Shown one piece after another: positions 20,937-34,300 of a stretch of 64,000 nt of DNA (positions within the stretch are counted from its first letter, which is position 1; each line of letters opens with the position of its first letter). The stretch comes from Pristionchus mayeri. Its lineage: Eukaryota > Nematoda > Chromadorea > Rhabditida > Neodiplogasteridae. The stretch lies in NCBI GenBank assembly GCA_036245805.1, contig BTRK01000006.1, positions 15,532,365-15,596,364 of the forward strand, read 5' to 3'. Under the pieces are notes generated by a model. That model saw only the letters and a program-made list of their open reading frames with translations. It was not told the DNA's origin and did no database searches. The position numbers and the translations under genes were made by a program.

Positions 20937-23900
20937 ATGCGATCTGCCAAATGCGTGGTCTGTAATCGAATTGGAGACGTGTCCGAGATGCGCCAATTTG
21001 CCTATGGTGAAGTGAATAGCAGCGCACGATGGGTGAACGCCGTTCGTTCGTCCCCCGAACGACGTAAGCGTCTCACGGAAATACTGAGCGTGCTCAAAAG
21101 GCAGTACCTTTGTGCTAGTCACTTCGACCCCTCTGATATTCGAAAGTCGGGAAGGCTCCGCAAGAATGCCGTTCCCTTCTTCGCGGTTAGTTTTTTTGCA
21201 TTTTGCATTTGGTTTTTTTTAGTTTATGAATGACATATTGTTTGCAGGATTCTCCTTCGAGATCGGGGAAAGTGCTTGCCACGCCTATCGAAGGCGAAAC
21301 TGTAGAAAAGGAGGGGAGTGGAGTGAATCATTTCGCTGATATGCACAAGGAAGATACTGTGGGCATAGTTGCCCACGCCGCCGGCGACCCCCATGACCCC
21401 CTATTCATTGATGAGCACTGCCTGACACGTTTTTTGTCAGGCAGTGCTCAACGACGTTTAGAGGGTCATGGTCAAAAAATTGATGGTAGGTCATGACTAA
21501 GTACTGTACCAATCGATAGTACAGTACTTCCTGATACCGTATATAGCTACCGTAATCCCGATTATCGCCAACTAACTTTTTCAAAAATTGAAAATACCGT
21601 ACCCAAATTAAAACGTCAAAATACCGTACCCAATCGATAGTACAATATCACCAGATACCGTATATGACTACCGTAACCCCGATTATCGTGAACTAACTTT
21701 ATTTCTAAGAAGTCCTGGTATCGTGCACAATCAATCTGGTGTCGTGCCCGATCGATTGTACAGTAGTCAACTGACTACCGTAACCCAGTTCCTTGGGCCA
21801 GATCCAGTTCCTTAGGTCAAACATTTTTAAAAAAATCAAAATCGATTGTAAAATTATTTTAGAGTATTCTACCGTATATCTTGTTAGTGTAGAAACATTT
21901 TATGTTAGATTTTGGATTTTTAGAAAAATGTTTGAAATTTAAAAAAAAATGTTTGACCTAAGGAACTGGATCTGACCCAAGGAACTGGGTTACGGTAGTC
22001 AGTTGACTACTGTACAATCGATCGGGCACGACCCCAGATCGATTGTGCACGGTACCAGGACTTCTTAGAAATAAAGTTAGTTCGCGATAGTCGGGGTTAC
22101 GGTATGGTGGTACTGTACTATCGATTGGTTACGGTACTTTGATTTTTTAATTAAGGTACGGTATTTTCAATTTTTGAAAAAAATCAGGGTTACGGTAGCT
22201 ATATACGGTATCAGGAAGTACTGTACTATCGATTGGTACAGTACTTAGTCTTGACCTACCCATGACCTACCATCAATTTTTTTGACCATGACCAGGGGGT
22301 ACGTCGTTGAGCACTGCCTGACAAAATGGCATGAATAGGGGTCACAGATCGAATAGTCATGCTGCGCAAATAATTTAAAAATTTTAAGAATTTTATTTTT
22401 GAAAAAAAGGGGCCGCTTTCTGAAGATTCTGATTATTCTTGACGCCCTCTATCCAACGGTGTATCACTTTTCCTCTTTTGCTCATCGCCGGGTAAAATAA
22501 ACGTACCCGCAAATCATAACGTGAAAATCGGATTTTGCGACTGCGGCACGTTTTTCTCAGCGGCGGCATGTTTTCCCAGAACGGGGTCACGTTTGTATTT
22601 ATTCATTTTACGGGGCCAATAATATGATGAAGAATATTCAATGTATTTGCTAAGGGAGGGTACGTTTTTTGACATGTCGATATCTACATGCTGCTTTTCG
22701 ATCTATGATAGGGGTTCATGGATGAGCACTGCCTGACAAGCCGCCGCCAGTGCTGGGCAACTATGACTGTGGGTCATGTGAGTTTGTCTGATCATTACTA
22801 TTGGGTAAAATATGAAGGAAATGTTAAATAGCTAATAACTAAAACAATCGATTCGGCCATCAATATATTCATGTCTTCGAGGCTGCAAGCAATGCCCCGC
22901 CGACGAAACGTGCAAAAGTGGAGGGAGACGAGGTAAGAAATCACTGATATACAGTAGCGCCGGAAAGTGTCCGCACATTTGCTGTACCAGGGCTGCAGCA
23001 AATGTGCGGTCGCGCAGCAACCTCAAAACAATTTTCTGGGTAGGCCTCGGTCACATCTCCAAAATCAGAAAGTTTGGCGTGCTGGAAAAATCCATGTTAG
23101 AATAATGCCTGTTTGAAAAAGGTGACATTCGATTGCGTCATCACTATAAAATCATCAAAAAAATTTTGCGGAACGGAAATATGCTCACCGTAATCCTCGA
23201 TGAATTTGGTTCATATATGCAAGATTTCAGAATCAGATCTATTCTAGAACAAAAGTTATAGCATAACTTCAAATCGCACGGATACTTTCCGGCGCTACTG
23301 TAGATATAAGGTTGATGCAAAAGTCTTGTGTAATTTTTAGATTTTGCATTCCATCTTTATTTTGGTTTAATCGATGAACTTTCGGATATTGATTACTAAT
23401 GAGGCCTTGCATACACTTTCATATGCGCACCCTATGAGCATTGTCCAATCAGAGAGTCGAGAACATGATAAATTTACATTTCCCGAAAATTGTCTATCGA
23501 ATACGACACATTTCGCAATATTCTGTTTCCTCTGAAGTATGAATGCTCAATCTCTGGTGGTTATATGAAGCTCCAATCTTTACCCTATAAATACGTTTTT
23601 TCTCGTGGATGCTGGAAGTTACGCCCTTTCGAGGAATGATTTTATCTGCAAAATGACTACTTGTTGCATTTCTGTGTTCATTTTGCATATTTCTGAAAAA
23701 TGAGGAATTCAAATTTTCTGAAATGGGAAATAAACAGGCGCCAATTTTTTTCAATGAGGATATAGCCCCTTCGTGGGCAAATGTAGCGCACTTATGTAGG
23801 AGTCTGTAGGATTGGCTTCTGCTGAATAAAATCCGAACAAGTTACACGTAGCCAACGTTCACCGCTCATTTTCGCAATCATGTAATTCCGTTCAAATTTA

Positions 23901-24974
23901 CCTATTCGTCTGATCTGACATATTTTCTGAAAGGGTATGAATGCTACTTCTTAGGCAACTATAGGAAGTAGTTTCATGAATTTTGCCTGCTAGTTCCCAG
24001 AGGAATATATTGATGGCTAAATTTTGTACGTAATTTTCAACTATTTAAATTCAATTTTCTTGCGTTGATTGCAAGATCTGTGTGATTGAAATATGTGCAA
24101 ATATATTATCTTGAAAGATTGAGAAACAATATGAAATAAGTTATTTCGCGTTCCAGAAATTGTTTTCTTGCTCGGAATGCGGCAAGAAACTCGGGAGCAA
24201 GAGTGGTCTCAACTATCACATGCGCATTCACTCTGGTCAGTTCATATTTCAGAATCGTATATGATCACAATGTCTCTTTCGATGAAAGAAACGATCGCTT
24301 AGATATTTTTCCTTTTTTTCCTTATTGGCGACACTAAAATATTTTCTATTCAGGTGAGAAGCCCTTCAAATGTTCTTACTGTGGTAATTCATTCCGTTCA
24401 CTGGGCCATCGAAACGAACACATTCGAATTGTGCATAATAAGCAGGTAGGCTTCTATATTTTCATAGCGTTTCCTTCGAATTGTTCCATACCTTCGTGAA
24501 CAATACCGGTGTAAAATTCTTTCCGTTTAGAATAAAGTTGAGTTTAGTAGGGGCATTGTCATACATATCTACAGATTGTCAATATATCCCTGATTCGAAC
24601 CAAGACTTTCAGCCCTACGCTTGTCTAACATGTGGTGAACGATTTGATCAACATGGAGACTCGAGGTGAATAACGTTTTGTCATGCCTTCATGTTATATA
24701 TAAAGTTACATCTTGGGACCGAAAGAGAGGGGACTAGGTCGGATGAGAACTATTGCGTCACGCCTCATTTGATATATCAAATGCGGCATGCCGTAATAGT
24801 TCTCATCCGACATAGTTCCGACAGTGAGCGGTAAAACGATTAATTGAAAAATAATTAAGACGGCACATGACATTGAATGAGGGGCATCAAACGCAATCTC
24901 GCCTGGAGGAGAAGCCAGCTGATGAAGAGCCGAACGATGACGAGCCTGGTCCTTCTAGAATTTGCTCTTATTGA
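20937..24974 (+). CDS. THAP plus C2H2 zinc-finger protein (cluster copy 1)
   Basis: Seven exons are in phase: 20937-21185, 21248-21363 continued at 22774-22777 (split by a transposon), 22882-22932, 24157-24235, 24354-24445, 24613-24665 and 24860-24974 (TGA), giving 252 residues once the insertion is ignored. Residues 1-83 form a THAP domain: C6-x2-C9, W32, C59-x2-H62 and AVP at 78-80. Residues about 124-140 contain PPTKRAKVEG, a nuclear-localisation-like motif. Three C2H2 fingers follow: CSECGKKL...HMRIH, CSYCGNSF...HIRIVH (linked by SGEKPF across an intron) and CLTCGERF...HMTLNEGH. The tail is acidic and ends PGPSRICSY. It is probably a nuclear sequence-specific DNA-binding protein, by family. 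The hAT-like insertion adds stops if translated, so the gene is either broken in this genome or the element must be spliced or excised. An upstream ATG at 20930 is out of frame. Confidence 0.8.
21364..22765. mobile_element. hAT-like foldback element inside THAP gene exon 2
   Basis: Ends CATAGTTGCCCA and TGGGCAACTATG are perfect 12-bp inverted repeats, and ACTGTGGG is repeated exactly on both sides (21356-21363 and 22766-22773). An 8-bp duplication is the hAT hallmark. Long internal inverted arms (for example CTGTACTATCGATTGGTACA-type blocks and GTTACGGTAG) fill the 1402 bp; no transposase is seen. A second MITE is nested at 22346-22704. Confidence 0.9.
22346..22704 (-). mobile_element. AGATCGAAAAGT MITE, copy A (nested)
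   Basis: About 359 bp, inverted relative to copies at 33640 and 52960. Ends AGATCGAATAGTCATG and CTTTTCGATCT. Flanked by ATAGGGGT on both sides, consistent with an 8-9 bp target duplication. Confidence 0.85.
22952..23300. mobile_element. Tc1/mariner-like MITE
   Basis: Ends CAGTAGCGCCGGAAAGTGTC and ACTTTCCGGCGCTACTG, flanked by TA at 22950-22951 and 23301-23302. It lies in the intron between the KRAKVE exon and finger 1 of copy 1. Related, much larger members are at 28728 and 49008. Confidence 0.9.
23306..24110. mobile_element. GGTTGATGCAAAAGTCTTG element, uninterrupted copy
   Basis: It starts AAGGTTGATGCAAAAGTCTT. The following sequence matches 42157-42365 plus 46231-46560, where the same stretch is split by a 3.9-kb foldback. 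This copy therefore shows the empty site (around CGCAATATTCTG, 23514). The right end is not sharply defined. Confidence 0.6.
24737..24811. mobile_element. Hairpin MITE copy 4, in last intron of copy 1
   Basis: GGTCGGATGAGAACTATTGC ... GTTCTCATCCGAC palindrome with TTGATATATCAA centre. The CRE-like core is degenerate (TGCGTCA). Confidence 0.85.
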
Positions 24975-25082
24975 ACTGACTTTCTTTCTGCTTTTATTCT
25001 TTATCGTTGCGACATTATTGTTGGTTTTGATGTTCTTGCTGCTAAATATATATGTTTCATTCCGTTTTTTTTGTTTTTTCTA

Positions 25083-25101
25083 AGTCGTTGCAAGATCGAC
25101 T
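25083..25101 (+). promoter_or_regulatory. Conserved intergenic stem, copy 1 to copy 2
   Basis: AGTCGTTGCAAGATCGACT can pair AGTCG with CGACT. The same motif occurs at 34808, 41734 and 60874, each between the stop of one gene copy and the start of the next. It could be an RNA-processing or trans-splicing signal, or simply inherited paralogous sequence. Confidence 0.4.
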
Positions 25102-25327
25102 TCTGACTATCTTATATATAAGATGTCCTGACTTCTGCTAAAAATGATCTTACGATTGTTCTCTGGGGCAACTTCTTTTTGTCTTGTTGCCAGTCGAGTT
25201 AGAAATCACCCCCCCCCCTATCTACTATTAATTTGTCCTCGGTTAGACGATGCCCGAATAAGCCGTGAAAGAATATGCAGGAATGCGAAAAATCACTAAT
25301 TATAATTATTTGCAGACTAACACTTGT

Positions 25328-28300
25328 ATGATGCAGCCACTATTCGAGACACTTCCATCGAATGAAAGCAAAGAAGAACCATTTCAAGTCAAGGAAAAGC
25401 TGTTCGATTATTTTGATTATACTAAACAGGTAAAATAAGTGAGAGCTTTTTTTATTTTAAAATCTCAATATTTCTGAGTGAAACGGCATTTTCAAATTTT
25501 ATAGATTATTTTTTCGCCTATTTCAACTAATATATTCAGACTAATACTGCTGAAACATCGAGCAAAGGAAACGTAAAATATAAGGAAGTCTTGACTGGAG
25601 ATGTTTATGAATTCTTCCCTTCACTCAAAAAAGCGGAGCCAACTTCAAATGTGAGTGATCATGAAGGAGGCAAATTTTCAAGTTGTTTTCTTGATTGTAG
25701 CTATCGCTGTGAAATTTTCCCAAGTTGCCTAATTGTATGCTAATCTTAGCTATGCTTAGCATGGTTATTCTATAGTAGTGTTGTTTCTGGCCCGTCGAAG
25801 TTAGGGCGCACCTCGAGGAGATGAGGGGGCATGGGTGCGGGAAAACGTAGGAAGTGATATCGAGAGTTACCCAGACCGCTACCTTTCCAACGCATGTCAC
25901 GAGACCGGAATATCGCTATTGTTTTACCGTCCCTACTAAGATATTTAATATTTCTATATCACGGATCTCCTGTAAAAAATGCAGGAAATTGTGATCCAGT
26001 TGCGACAGAAAAAATTTTTGGGTCATGGATTTCGCTGAAATCAGAAAGACTGACTAAAGTGAGGATGGCGAACAAGCATGTTTTGACCTACAACTTTGGA
26101 AGGCTGTATCTCCGTCAATTCGTGGCCTACCGCGACCGCATTTTTTTTCTAATCGATGCGTATTCAGGTCACCTACAAATAGTTTCCTTTTCCTAAGTGC
26201 GGAAATCACGTCTTCACTTAGTTTTGCTCAAAAACATACTTTTTGATTACAAACTACCTTTTATGATCAAAAGGTCACGATTTTTATGTTTGATTCGGAT
26301 TCCCCACCCTGGATTTGGTGTATGTGTATAGTTCATTTCTCATAAGAGGGGGCTTATCATATCACCACTCAGTAGGCAGAATCAGAACATGGTCATTTTT
26401 TTGGGAAGAAACACTTTTCGGCAGGTATCTCGCTTGCGGCTTATGCAAATTTCCAAGTAAGACCACTAGGCGGTGGCTAAGAGCAAGATCTCCAAGAATG
26501 ACTAAGGGGTCCAAGACGTCAAAGTTGTTCTTTTTTTTTTTACTCCACTGTAAATCTTTTAAACAACTTTTCATGCCCTCCAATCTTCCACAGAGTTGTA
26601 CTAAAATCGTTTTTACGCCGTATCTCGAAAATGGACAACTTTGGCGTCTTGGACCCCTCAGTCATTCTTGGAGATATTGTCCGTAGCCACCGCCTAGTGG
26701 TCTTACTTTGGAAATTTGCATAATCCGCAAGCGAGATACACGCCGAAAAGTGTTTCTTCCAAAAATTTCACCATGTTCTGATTCTGCCAACTGAGAGGCG
26801 ATATGATTAGCCCCCTCTTATGAGAAATTAACTATGCACATACCCCAAATCCACCCTAGTGGTGTACGATAAATAAAATTAAAAAAATCCAGGGTGGGAA
26901 ATCCGAATTAAACATAAAAAAAGTGACCTTTTGATCATAAAAGGTAGTTTGTAATCAAAAAGTTTGTTTTTTGAGCAAAACTAAGTGAAGACGTAATTTC
27001 CGCACTTAGCACAATCGAACATATTTGTAGGTGACCTGAATACGCATCGATTGGAAAAAAAATGTGGTCGCTGTTGGTCAACAATTGAAGGAGATACAGC
27101 CTTCCAAAGTGGTAGGTCAAAATATGCTAATTTTGAAAAACGAAGTTGATAGGCGTGTTCGCCATCCTCACTTTGGTCAGTCCTTATGTTTTCAGCGAAA
27201 TCCATCACCCAAAATATTTTTCTGTCGCATCGGTTCCTGCATTTTTACAGGAGATTCGTGATATAATATATGTTTTAGAAGTACTCTCCACCCATTGATA
27301 CTTCTCGTCCATTCAATAATGCAAAACTGGTTACTTTTGGTGGGAAGGAATCGAATAAGGTCTCTGTTGAGAGTCTGACCCCTGACATTACTCCGGTGAG
27401 CTAAACTATACTGATATTAAGTTGATTTGACGAGACATGATAATTTTCAGTGATATATACATTATATTTTTTCAGATGCACTACTCATTCCCTGGACCTT
27501 CTCGCCCATCGTATGAGCAAAACATTGCAAGCTTCGAATGGAGGGAATCGAATATGGACCCTGCTGAGAGGCTCAACCCCGCGACTATTCCGGTGAGCTG
27601 AATTACATTTATATTTAAAGTTGATATGATCAGATGGGTGAATTTTCACTGATATTTACATTATATTTTTTCAGATGCACTACTCATCCCCTGGACCTTC
27701 TCGCCCATCGTATGAGCAAAACATTGCAAGCTTCGAATGGAGGGAATCGAATATGGACCCTGCTGAGAGGCTCAACCCCGCGACTATTCCGGTGAGCTGA
27801 ATTACATTTATATTTAAAGTTGATATGATCAGATGGGTGAATTTTCACTGATATTTACATTATTTTTTTCAGATGTACTACTCATCCCCTGGACCTTCTC
27901 GCCCATTCAATGATGCACATCTAGTAACTTCTGGTGGAAAGGAATCGAATATGGTCTCTGTTGGTAGTCTGACCCCAACGACTATGCCGGTAAGCTGAAT
28001 TGCATTCATATTTGAAGTTGGTTTGATGAGACAGGTGAATTTTCACTGATATGGGCATTATATTTTTTCAGATGCACTACCCATCCCCTCGACCTTCTCG
28101 CCCATCGTATCAGCAAAACATTGCAAGCTTCGAATGGAGGGAATCGAATATGGACCCTGCTGATAGGCTCAACCCCGCGACTATTCCGGTGAGCTGAATT
28201 ACATTTATATTTAAAGTTGATATGATCAGATGGGTGAATTTTCACTGAAATAAACATTAGTGATGGCTAAACAGTTGTGGTGTTGCGGGCCAGGGAGAGG

Positions 28301-31300
28301 GTTGTGGGGCCCTTAAAGGCGTTGTGGGCCCCGGAACCCGCTAAAGATTGCAAACTCCGTCCTTCTCTCACCCGCCCCCTCCGCTCTTTCGAACCCGGCT
28401 TGGTTAGAGCACACGCGAAGGAGATGATGAGAATGCTGGCAAGGGAGGGAGAAGCGATGTGGGGCCCGCAACCCTCCCCCACCCCTCTATTAGAGGTTGC
28501 GTGTCCCGCACCCACACAAGGTAGATTACGGGCCCCACAAGACCCGAATAGCCAACACTATGAAAATTATGTTAATTAAATTTATATGATGATGACTAAT
28601 TCATAGTAGTAGGTCGGATGAGAACCGTTGTAGGGGAGTCCACCAGATGAGTAACAAAAATTGCCTTTCTCCAGTATTTTTAGATTAGGTTCCCACACAG
28701 TCAAAACATATTTTGCGAAAATAGTGCGTACAATAGCCCCGGAAAGTCTACATACGATTTGAAGTTTTGCTATAACTTTTGTTCTAGATTAGATCTCATT
28801 CTGAAATTTTGCCTACATGAACCAAATTCATCGAGGATTACGATGAGCATATTTCAGTCCCGCAAAATTTTTTGATGTTTGCGTAGTGATGACGCAATCG
28901 AATGTTACTTTTTCAAACAGGCATTATTATTACATGGATTTTTTCATACATGTCAAACTTTCTGAGGTAGGAGATGTGGCCGGGGCCTACCCAGAAATTT
29001 TTTTTGAGTTTGCTGCGCGACCGCACATCTGCTACATGCTTGCTGCAAAATCGAGGTCTAAAATTCAGATTTCTGCTCGTAGTCAAGCTAGAGACTGGTT
29101 CAAGACACCAAAACGGTCGTAATCATAAGACCAGATGATCCTGAGAATATGATAACAAAATCTCGAAATTTGCCCTCAGGGCATGAAAAAATCACGTTTT
29201 TGCATGACCCTTTTTTGGACATTCACAACTTTGTGGGAAATGTAGGTATCTGGTTTTGCGTAGGAATGTTCAAAATGTATTGAAGAACTGACTCCCAACT
29301 TTTTAGAGCGTTTGGATATCTTTCCTGCCCGGGCGTTCGTTTTTCGGAGGTATACTCGCGTCGAGAAACAACTTGTTTACCCCTATGATTGAGAGATTAC
29401 GATTTTTACCGAGCCGGGGTCTTAATGTCGTAACTCTTTTATTGAAATGTTAGAAGTGTCAACTTGCCAGCTGTTAATGCCTCGTATTTAGTCGGATTTT
29501 AGACTTAACTGAACCGCATATTTGGCAATCGCAGAAAACATATTTTACTTAAGCAATAACTGCAATCAAATTCAGTTGCTATTATATGTGTTTAGGCCTA
29601 CACTGGCTTCCGAAGCAACCCGCCGATCAAACGTGCGAAAGTGGAGAAAAGCGAGGTAACAAAAAACTAGTGTTAGGGACGTTAATTTGCTCGTCTCTCG
29701 ATTATTCCAGCGGGTCTTTCAAGAGGTTCATCCAAATAAACTAACTAATAAATTGAGAATTGATGTTATTGGGGCCAAATAAATTTTCGTTGAGAATTCG
29801 TTTCCTTGTTCGGAATGTGGCAAGAACCTATCCAGGAAAGATGCCCTCGACTGTCACATGCGCATTCACACTGGTCAGTTCTGTTTTAAGAATAATACTT
29901 CGCCTCACGTTGTTTTGATTAAATTAAGAGACCCTCCACGAGAGAACCTACTTTGCGGACGGCATTTTTGCAACACCTCTCACTATTTCTGCGGTGAAGT
30001 TCTCATACCGAGTGCTGATATTTGTCCCAGTTAGAGCGCTCCTGGTGCACTTTCTGAAAAATGCCAGACCGACCCCATAAAAAGTCGAAATTTTCATCCC
30101 TCGAAAAAGTAAGTTCTTTAGTGTTTTGCTGGCGTATTTTTCTATAAAAATTCGAAAAAAGTGGGTTAGGAAGCGAACCAATAACGATGAAGGGTCGAAA
30201 TTCGAAATTTTTATAGTTTTTTGGACACCGTGAAAACAATTTGTTCGGCGGTCAAAAAGTTATTGTCATTTTCGAAATCTACGTGAAAAACTACATCTAG
30301 GGTTTTAATAGCACATCCCAGATCCGGGGCCGTCGGATACTATATACTTCCGAACAAAGAGAACAATGAGATCCCTTGTCAGGAGGTATCGCCCGATATC
30401 GCGATTGAGTGATCATAGACCCGCTTTATTGGCTAAAATTACATCGACAGTGTTCATACACACAATTGAGCCCAAGAACAAGCAGTCTAGGTAGTTAGTT
30501 CTCAGAATCTTGTTCCCGGGTAGACACATTCTGTGGAACTGCATTTCTGATGGATTACTTTCGGTATTTTTCCTATAGATACTATATAATTCCAACGTTT
30601 TTAAGTGCGTTTATATATTTTCACTGTTAATAATTGCATTCCATCGCCATTGGATATATAATGTGATTACATGGCATCGAAAACCCAGAAAAACCAAGTA
30701 TCTTGTAGGATTTTATCGAATTTGTGGCTTGGTAAAACTGGCAATAGTGTAATTATATAGGCATATTTGAGTGAAATTTATTCAACACGTATGAGCACAC
30801 AATTTCTGAAGTTTCTGGTAAAATATGAGAAAAAAATTTTTTTCGAAAAATTCTTGATGTACTGAGTTTTCAAAATTTTTTAGATATACCTCCATGAATC
30901 TCAGAAATGATCAGATATAGTAGTATTTACTATTTTAAGCCGATTAAAACGCCATTTGGATGAAATTTTTTTTACAGATTCCCAAAAATTCCAAAATTTC
31001 GATAAAATCAGGTTTTATCGGGTTTTTACTGCCATATCTCTGCAGCCCATCCTTAAAACATAGATAATGCAGTCGTAATGAATGTTAAACATGCCTGAAC
31101 TTCAACTCGATTTAATCTGACTACAGATCTATCGGAAAATACCGTCAAAAGTCGGCCAGAACTGCATTTTCACAGAATCTGTCTACCCGGGAACAAGATT
31201 CTGAGAACTAACTATCTAGACTGCTTGTTCTTTGGCTCATTTGTGTGTATGAACACTGTAGATATAATTTTAGCCCTTAAAGCGGGTCTATGATCACTCA

Positions 31301-34300
31301 ATCGCGATATCGGGCGATACCTCCTGACAAGGGATCACATTGTTCTCTTTGTTCCGAAGTATTAGGTTGTAACATAAGTTTTGTCGCATTTCGGAGGTTC
31401 ACAATATTTCCATGAAGGATACTTCTCAAACATTATCAATGCCTGACCTCCTAGTATATGTTTGGGGTGTTCATGCACATTCAAACCATAGGGTAGAGGT
31501 GAACTGCGCACGCTGGCTATGCGAAAAATATTAATATGAACTGATTTAAATTTGGTGCAGATTTTATTAATTCGTTTGATCGGGTGCTAGTTCGCAGAGA
31601 TGAATATGAACCAAACTTCTACAGCATGGTGATATACCCCGTCAATGCTCTTTCAAAATATACGCCAGATATGGTGCTATGTTGAGCGGAACCAAAGATA
31701 TACTTCACTGAGTGTAAGGTTAGCCGCTGATTCGTAGCCAACTTGACCAACTCTTCTGAATCCAGAATTGCAACAACAGTGACTAACATAAGTGCGTTCA
31801 ATTACCACTCATGGAGGTATAATTTATCATTAAACAAGTGAGAGAAAGAACACTCCACTTGTGGGAAATTTGAATTTTTATTAATTCAATTCGCGCACAA
31901 TTTTACCAAAATTTGCAAGTTTAGGTGTTTCGAATTAAAGATTGTCATTCAAAAGCTATTTATTTCCAAACTTATCCCAAGTAGATACTAGTAAGGGAAG
32001 GGTTTATGGTTCGGATGGACACAACAAATCAGATATTGAACATGTGTGCGAGGTAGGAATATGAACATTGCCGATTTCAGTAGTTTAATTTACATACCAT
32101 CGTTCTGAATGGAGCCACTTATCTCAACAGAACCCAATCTACCCCAAACTTTGTCTGCACACTGACCACTTTGGGTGAACTATATTCCACCACTATTTGG
32201 ATCTGGATATCTACTGAGAAGAAAATTCGGCTTGCGAAAGTTTTCGCGACCGTCACCAACCATCCACATTATACAAACTCGTCTACATTTCTAGAACGAT
32301 TTTCGTTTGTCATTATCCGTGAGTGGTTCAAAATTATGCACATATGTAGTACTTTACGCAAATCACACAAAATCGGCATAATTTATCCTTTTCAAGAAGA
32401 GCTGATGCGTGAAAATGATTTCTAATCCTTATCTCAGTACAACTTTGTCTGACTAATGTGCCTCCTCAACTGCCTTGACAGGACTGAAGTAAAGCGCGTA
32501 AGAAAGAGTACGAAGGCCCTCACTGATGATGAATAACGAAATTGAGATTAAATTAATTCGAAGAATTTCTGAGGTTAAAATGCATAAGAGATTGGACGCG
32601 ACAAAACTTATGTTACAACCTGATATATAGTATCCGACGGCCCCGGATCTGGGATGTGTTATTAAAACCCTAGATGCAGTTTTTCACGAAGATTTCGAAA
32701 ATGTCAATAACTTTTTGACCGCCGAACAAATTTTTTTCACGGTGTCCAAAAAACTATCAAAATTTCGATTTTCGACCCTTTATCGTTATCGGTTCGCTTC
32801 CTAACCCACTTTATTCGAATTTGTATGGAAAAATACGCCAGGAAAACACTAAAAAACTTACTTTTTCGTGGGATGAAAATGTAGACTTTTTATGGGGTCG
32901 GTCTGGCATTTTTCGGAAAGTGCACCAGGATCGCTCTAACTGGGCCAAATATCAGCACTCGGTATGAGAACTTCACCGCAGAAATAGTGAGAGGGGTTGT
33001 AAAAATGCCGTCCGTGAACCCCTCTCAGAAGCTACGTTCTCTCGTGGAGGGTCTTAAGATATATCTCGAGAGCATTTTTCATATTATTTTATTTATCTTT
33101 TTTGAGTAATTCTAAATTGTGAGCATCACTCGAAAAAAAGTATTTAAACAGGAGTGAAGCCATTCCCGTGCACTCTTTGTGGAAAGTCATTCCGCGTTCG
33201 GAGCTTTCTGATTTCACACATCAAAACTGCACATGGAACGCAGGTAATTTCATGCTGCACTATTTGTTTATATTCTTATAGTTCTTCCTTCGAATTGTTC
33301 CATGTGTTAGTCAACGTTGCCGTTGTGAATTCTCCTTCCATTGGGATAATCATTCACTTTATTCTAGGGAACGAGTTGAATAGATGTTAATGAAGCCGTG
33401 ATATAACTATGAATTTCAGCCCTATGCTTGTCTCACGTGTGGCGAACAATTTACTTATCAACAAGACGTTGGGTGAATAATTATTTAAAGTTTGCAATAT
33501 ATACAATATTATATCACTCCTCTAATGAGAGAATCGGGTGAAATCGGAGTTTTCAGTTGACATTCGAATTTTTTCTATATTTCTATTTTTTCACACCACA
33601 ATTCTTCTATGATAAAATGAACGATTTTAGTGCAACCATAGATCGAACAGTATGTAGATATCGACATGCCAACAAACGTACCCTCCATTAGCAAACATAT
33701 CGAACTTTCCTCATCACATTATCGGCCCCATTCAATGAATAGGTAAAAACGTGGTCCCGTTCTGGGAAAACGTGCCGCAGCTGAGAAAAACCTACCGCAA
33801 TTTCAAAATCCGATTTTCACGTTATGATTTGCGGGTACGTTTATTTAACTCGGCGATGAGCAAAAGATAAAAAAAGTGATACATCGTTGGATAGAGGACG
33901 CCGAGAATAATCAGAATCATCAAAAAGCGGCACGTTTTTCTCAAAAATAAAATTCTTAAAAATATTAAACTATTTGCGCAGCATGACTTTTCGATCTCTG
34001 AGTGCAAATGGTATATTTTCACTTGTGCAACCCTTGCAGCAGATTCAGTTCATACCGGTTTTTATTTTTCTCGAATTTAGATCGTCCGCTCAGAACTTTC
34101 CCAGTTTGTACAGCTCGAATTTCTGTACTTACCAGATTTTTCAAAAAAAATACTTTGATGGATATACCTTTTAGTGGGCTGATACAGTCACTCACAAAGA
34201 GTTTGGAATCTCAAGACCACATGTTCGAATGCCATTAGTGCACAACTTTTTGCCACCTTATTTTCATCGATGTTTTCATGTTCTTTTGTTAAATACGTAC

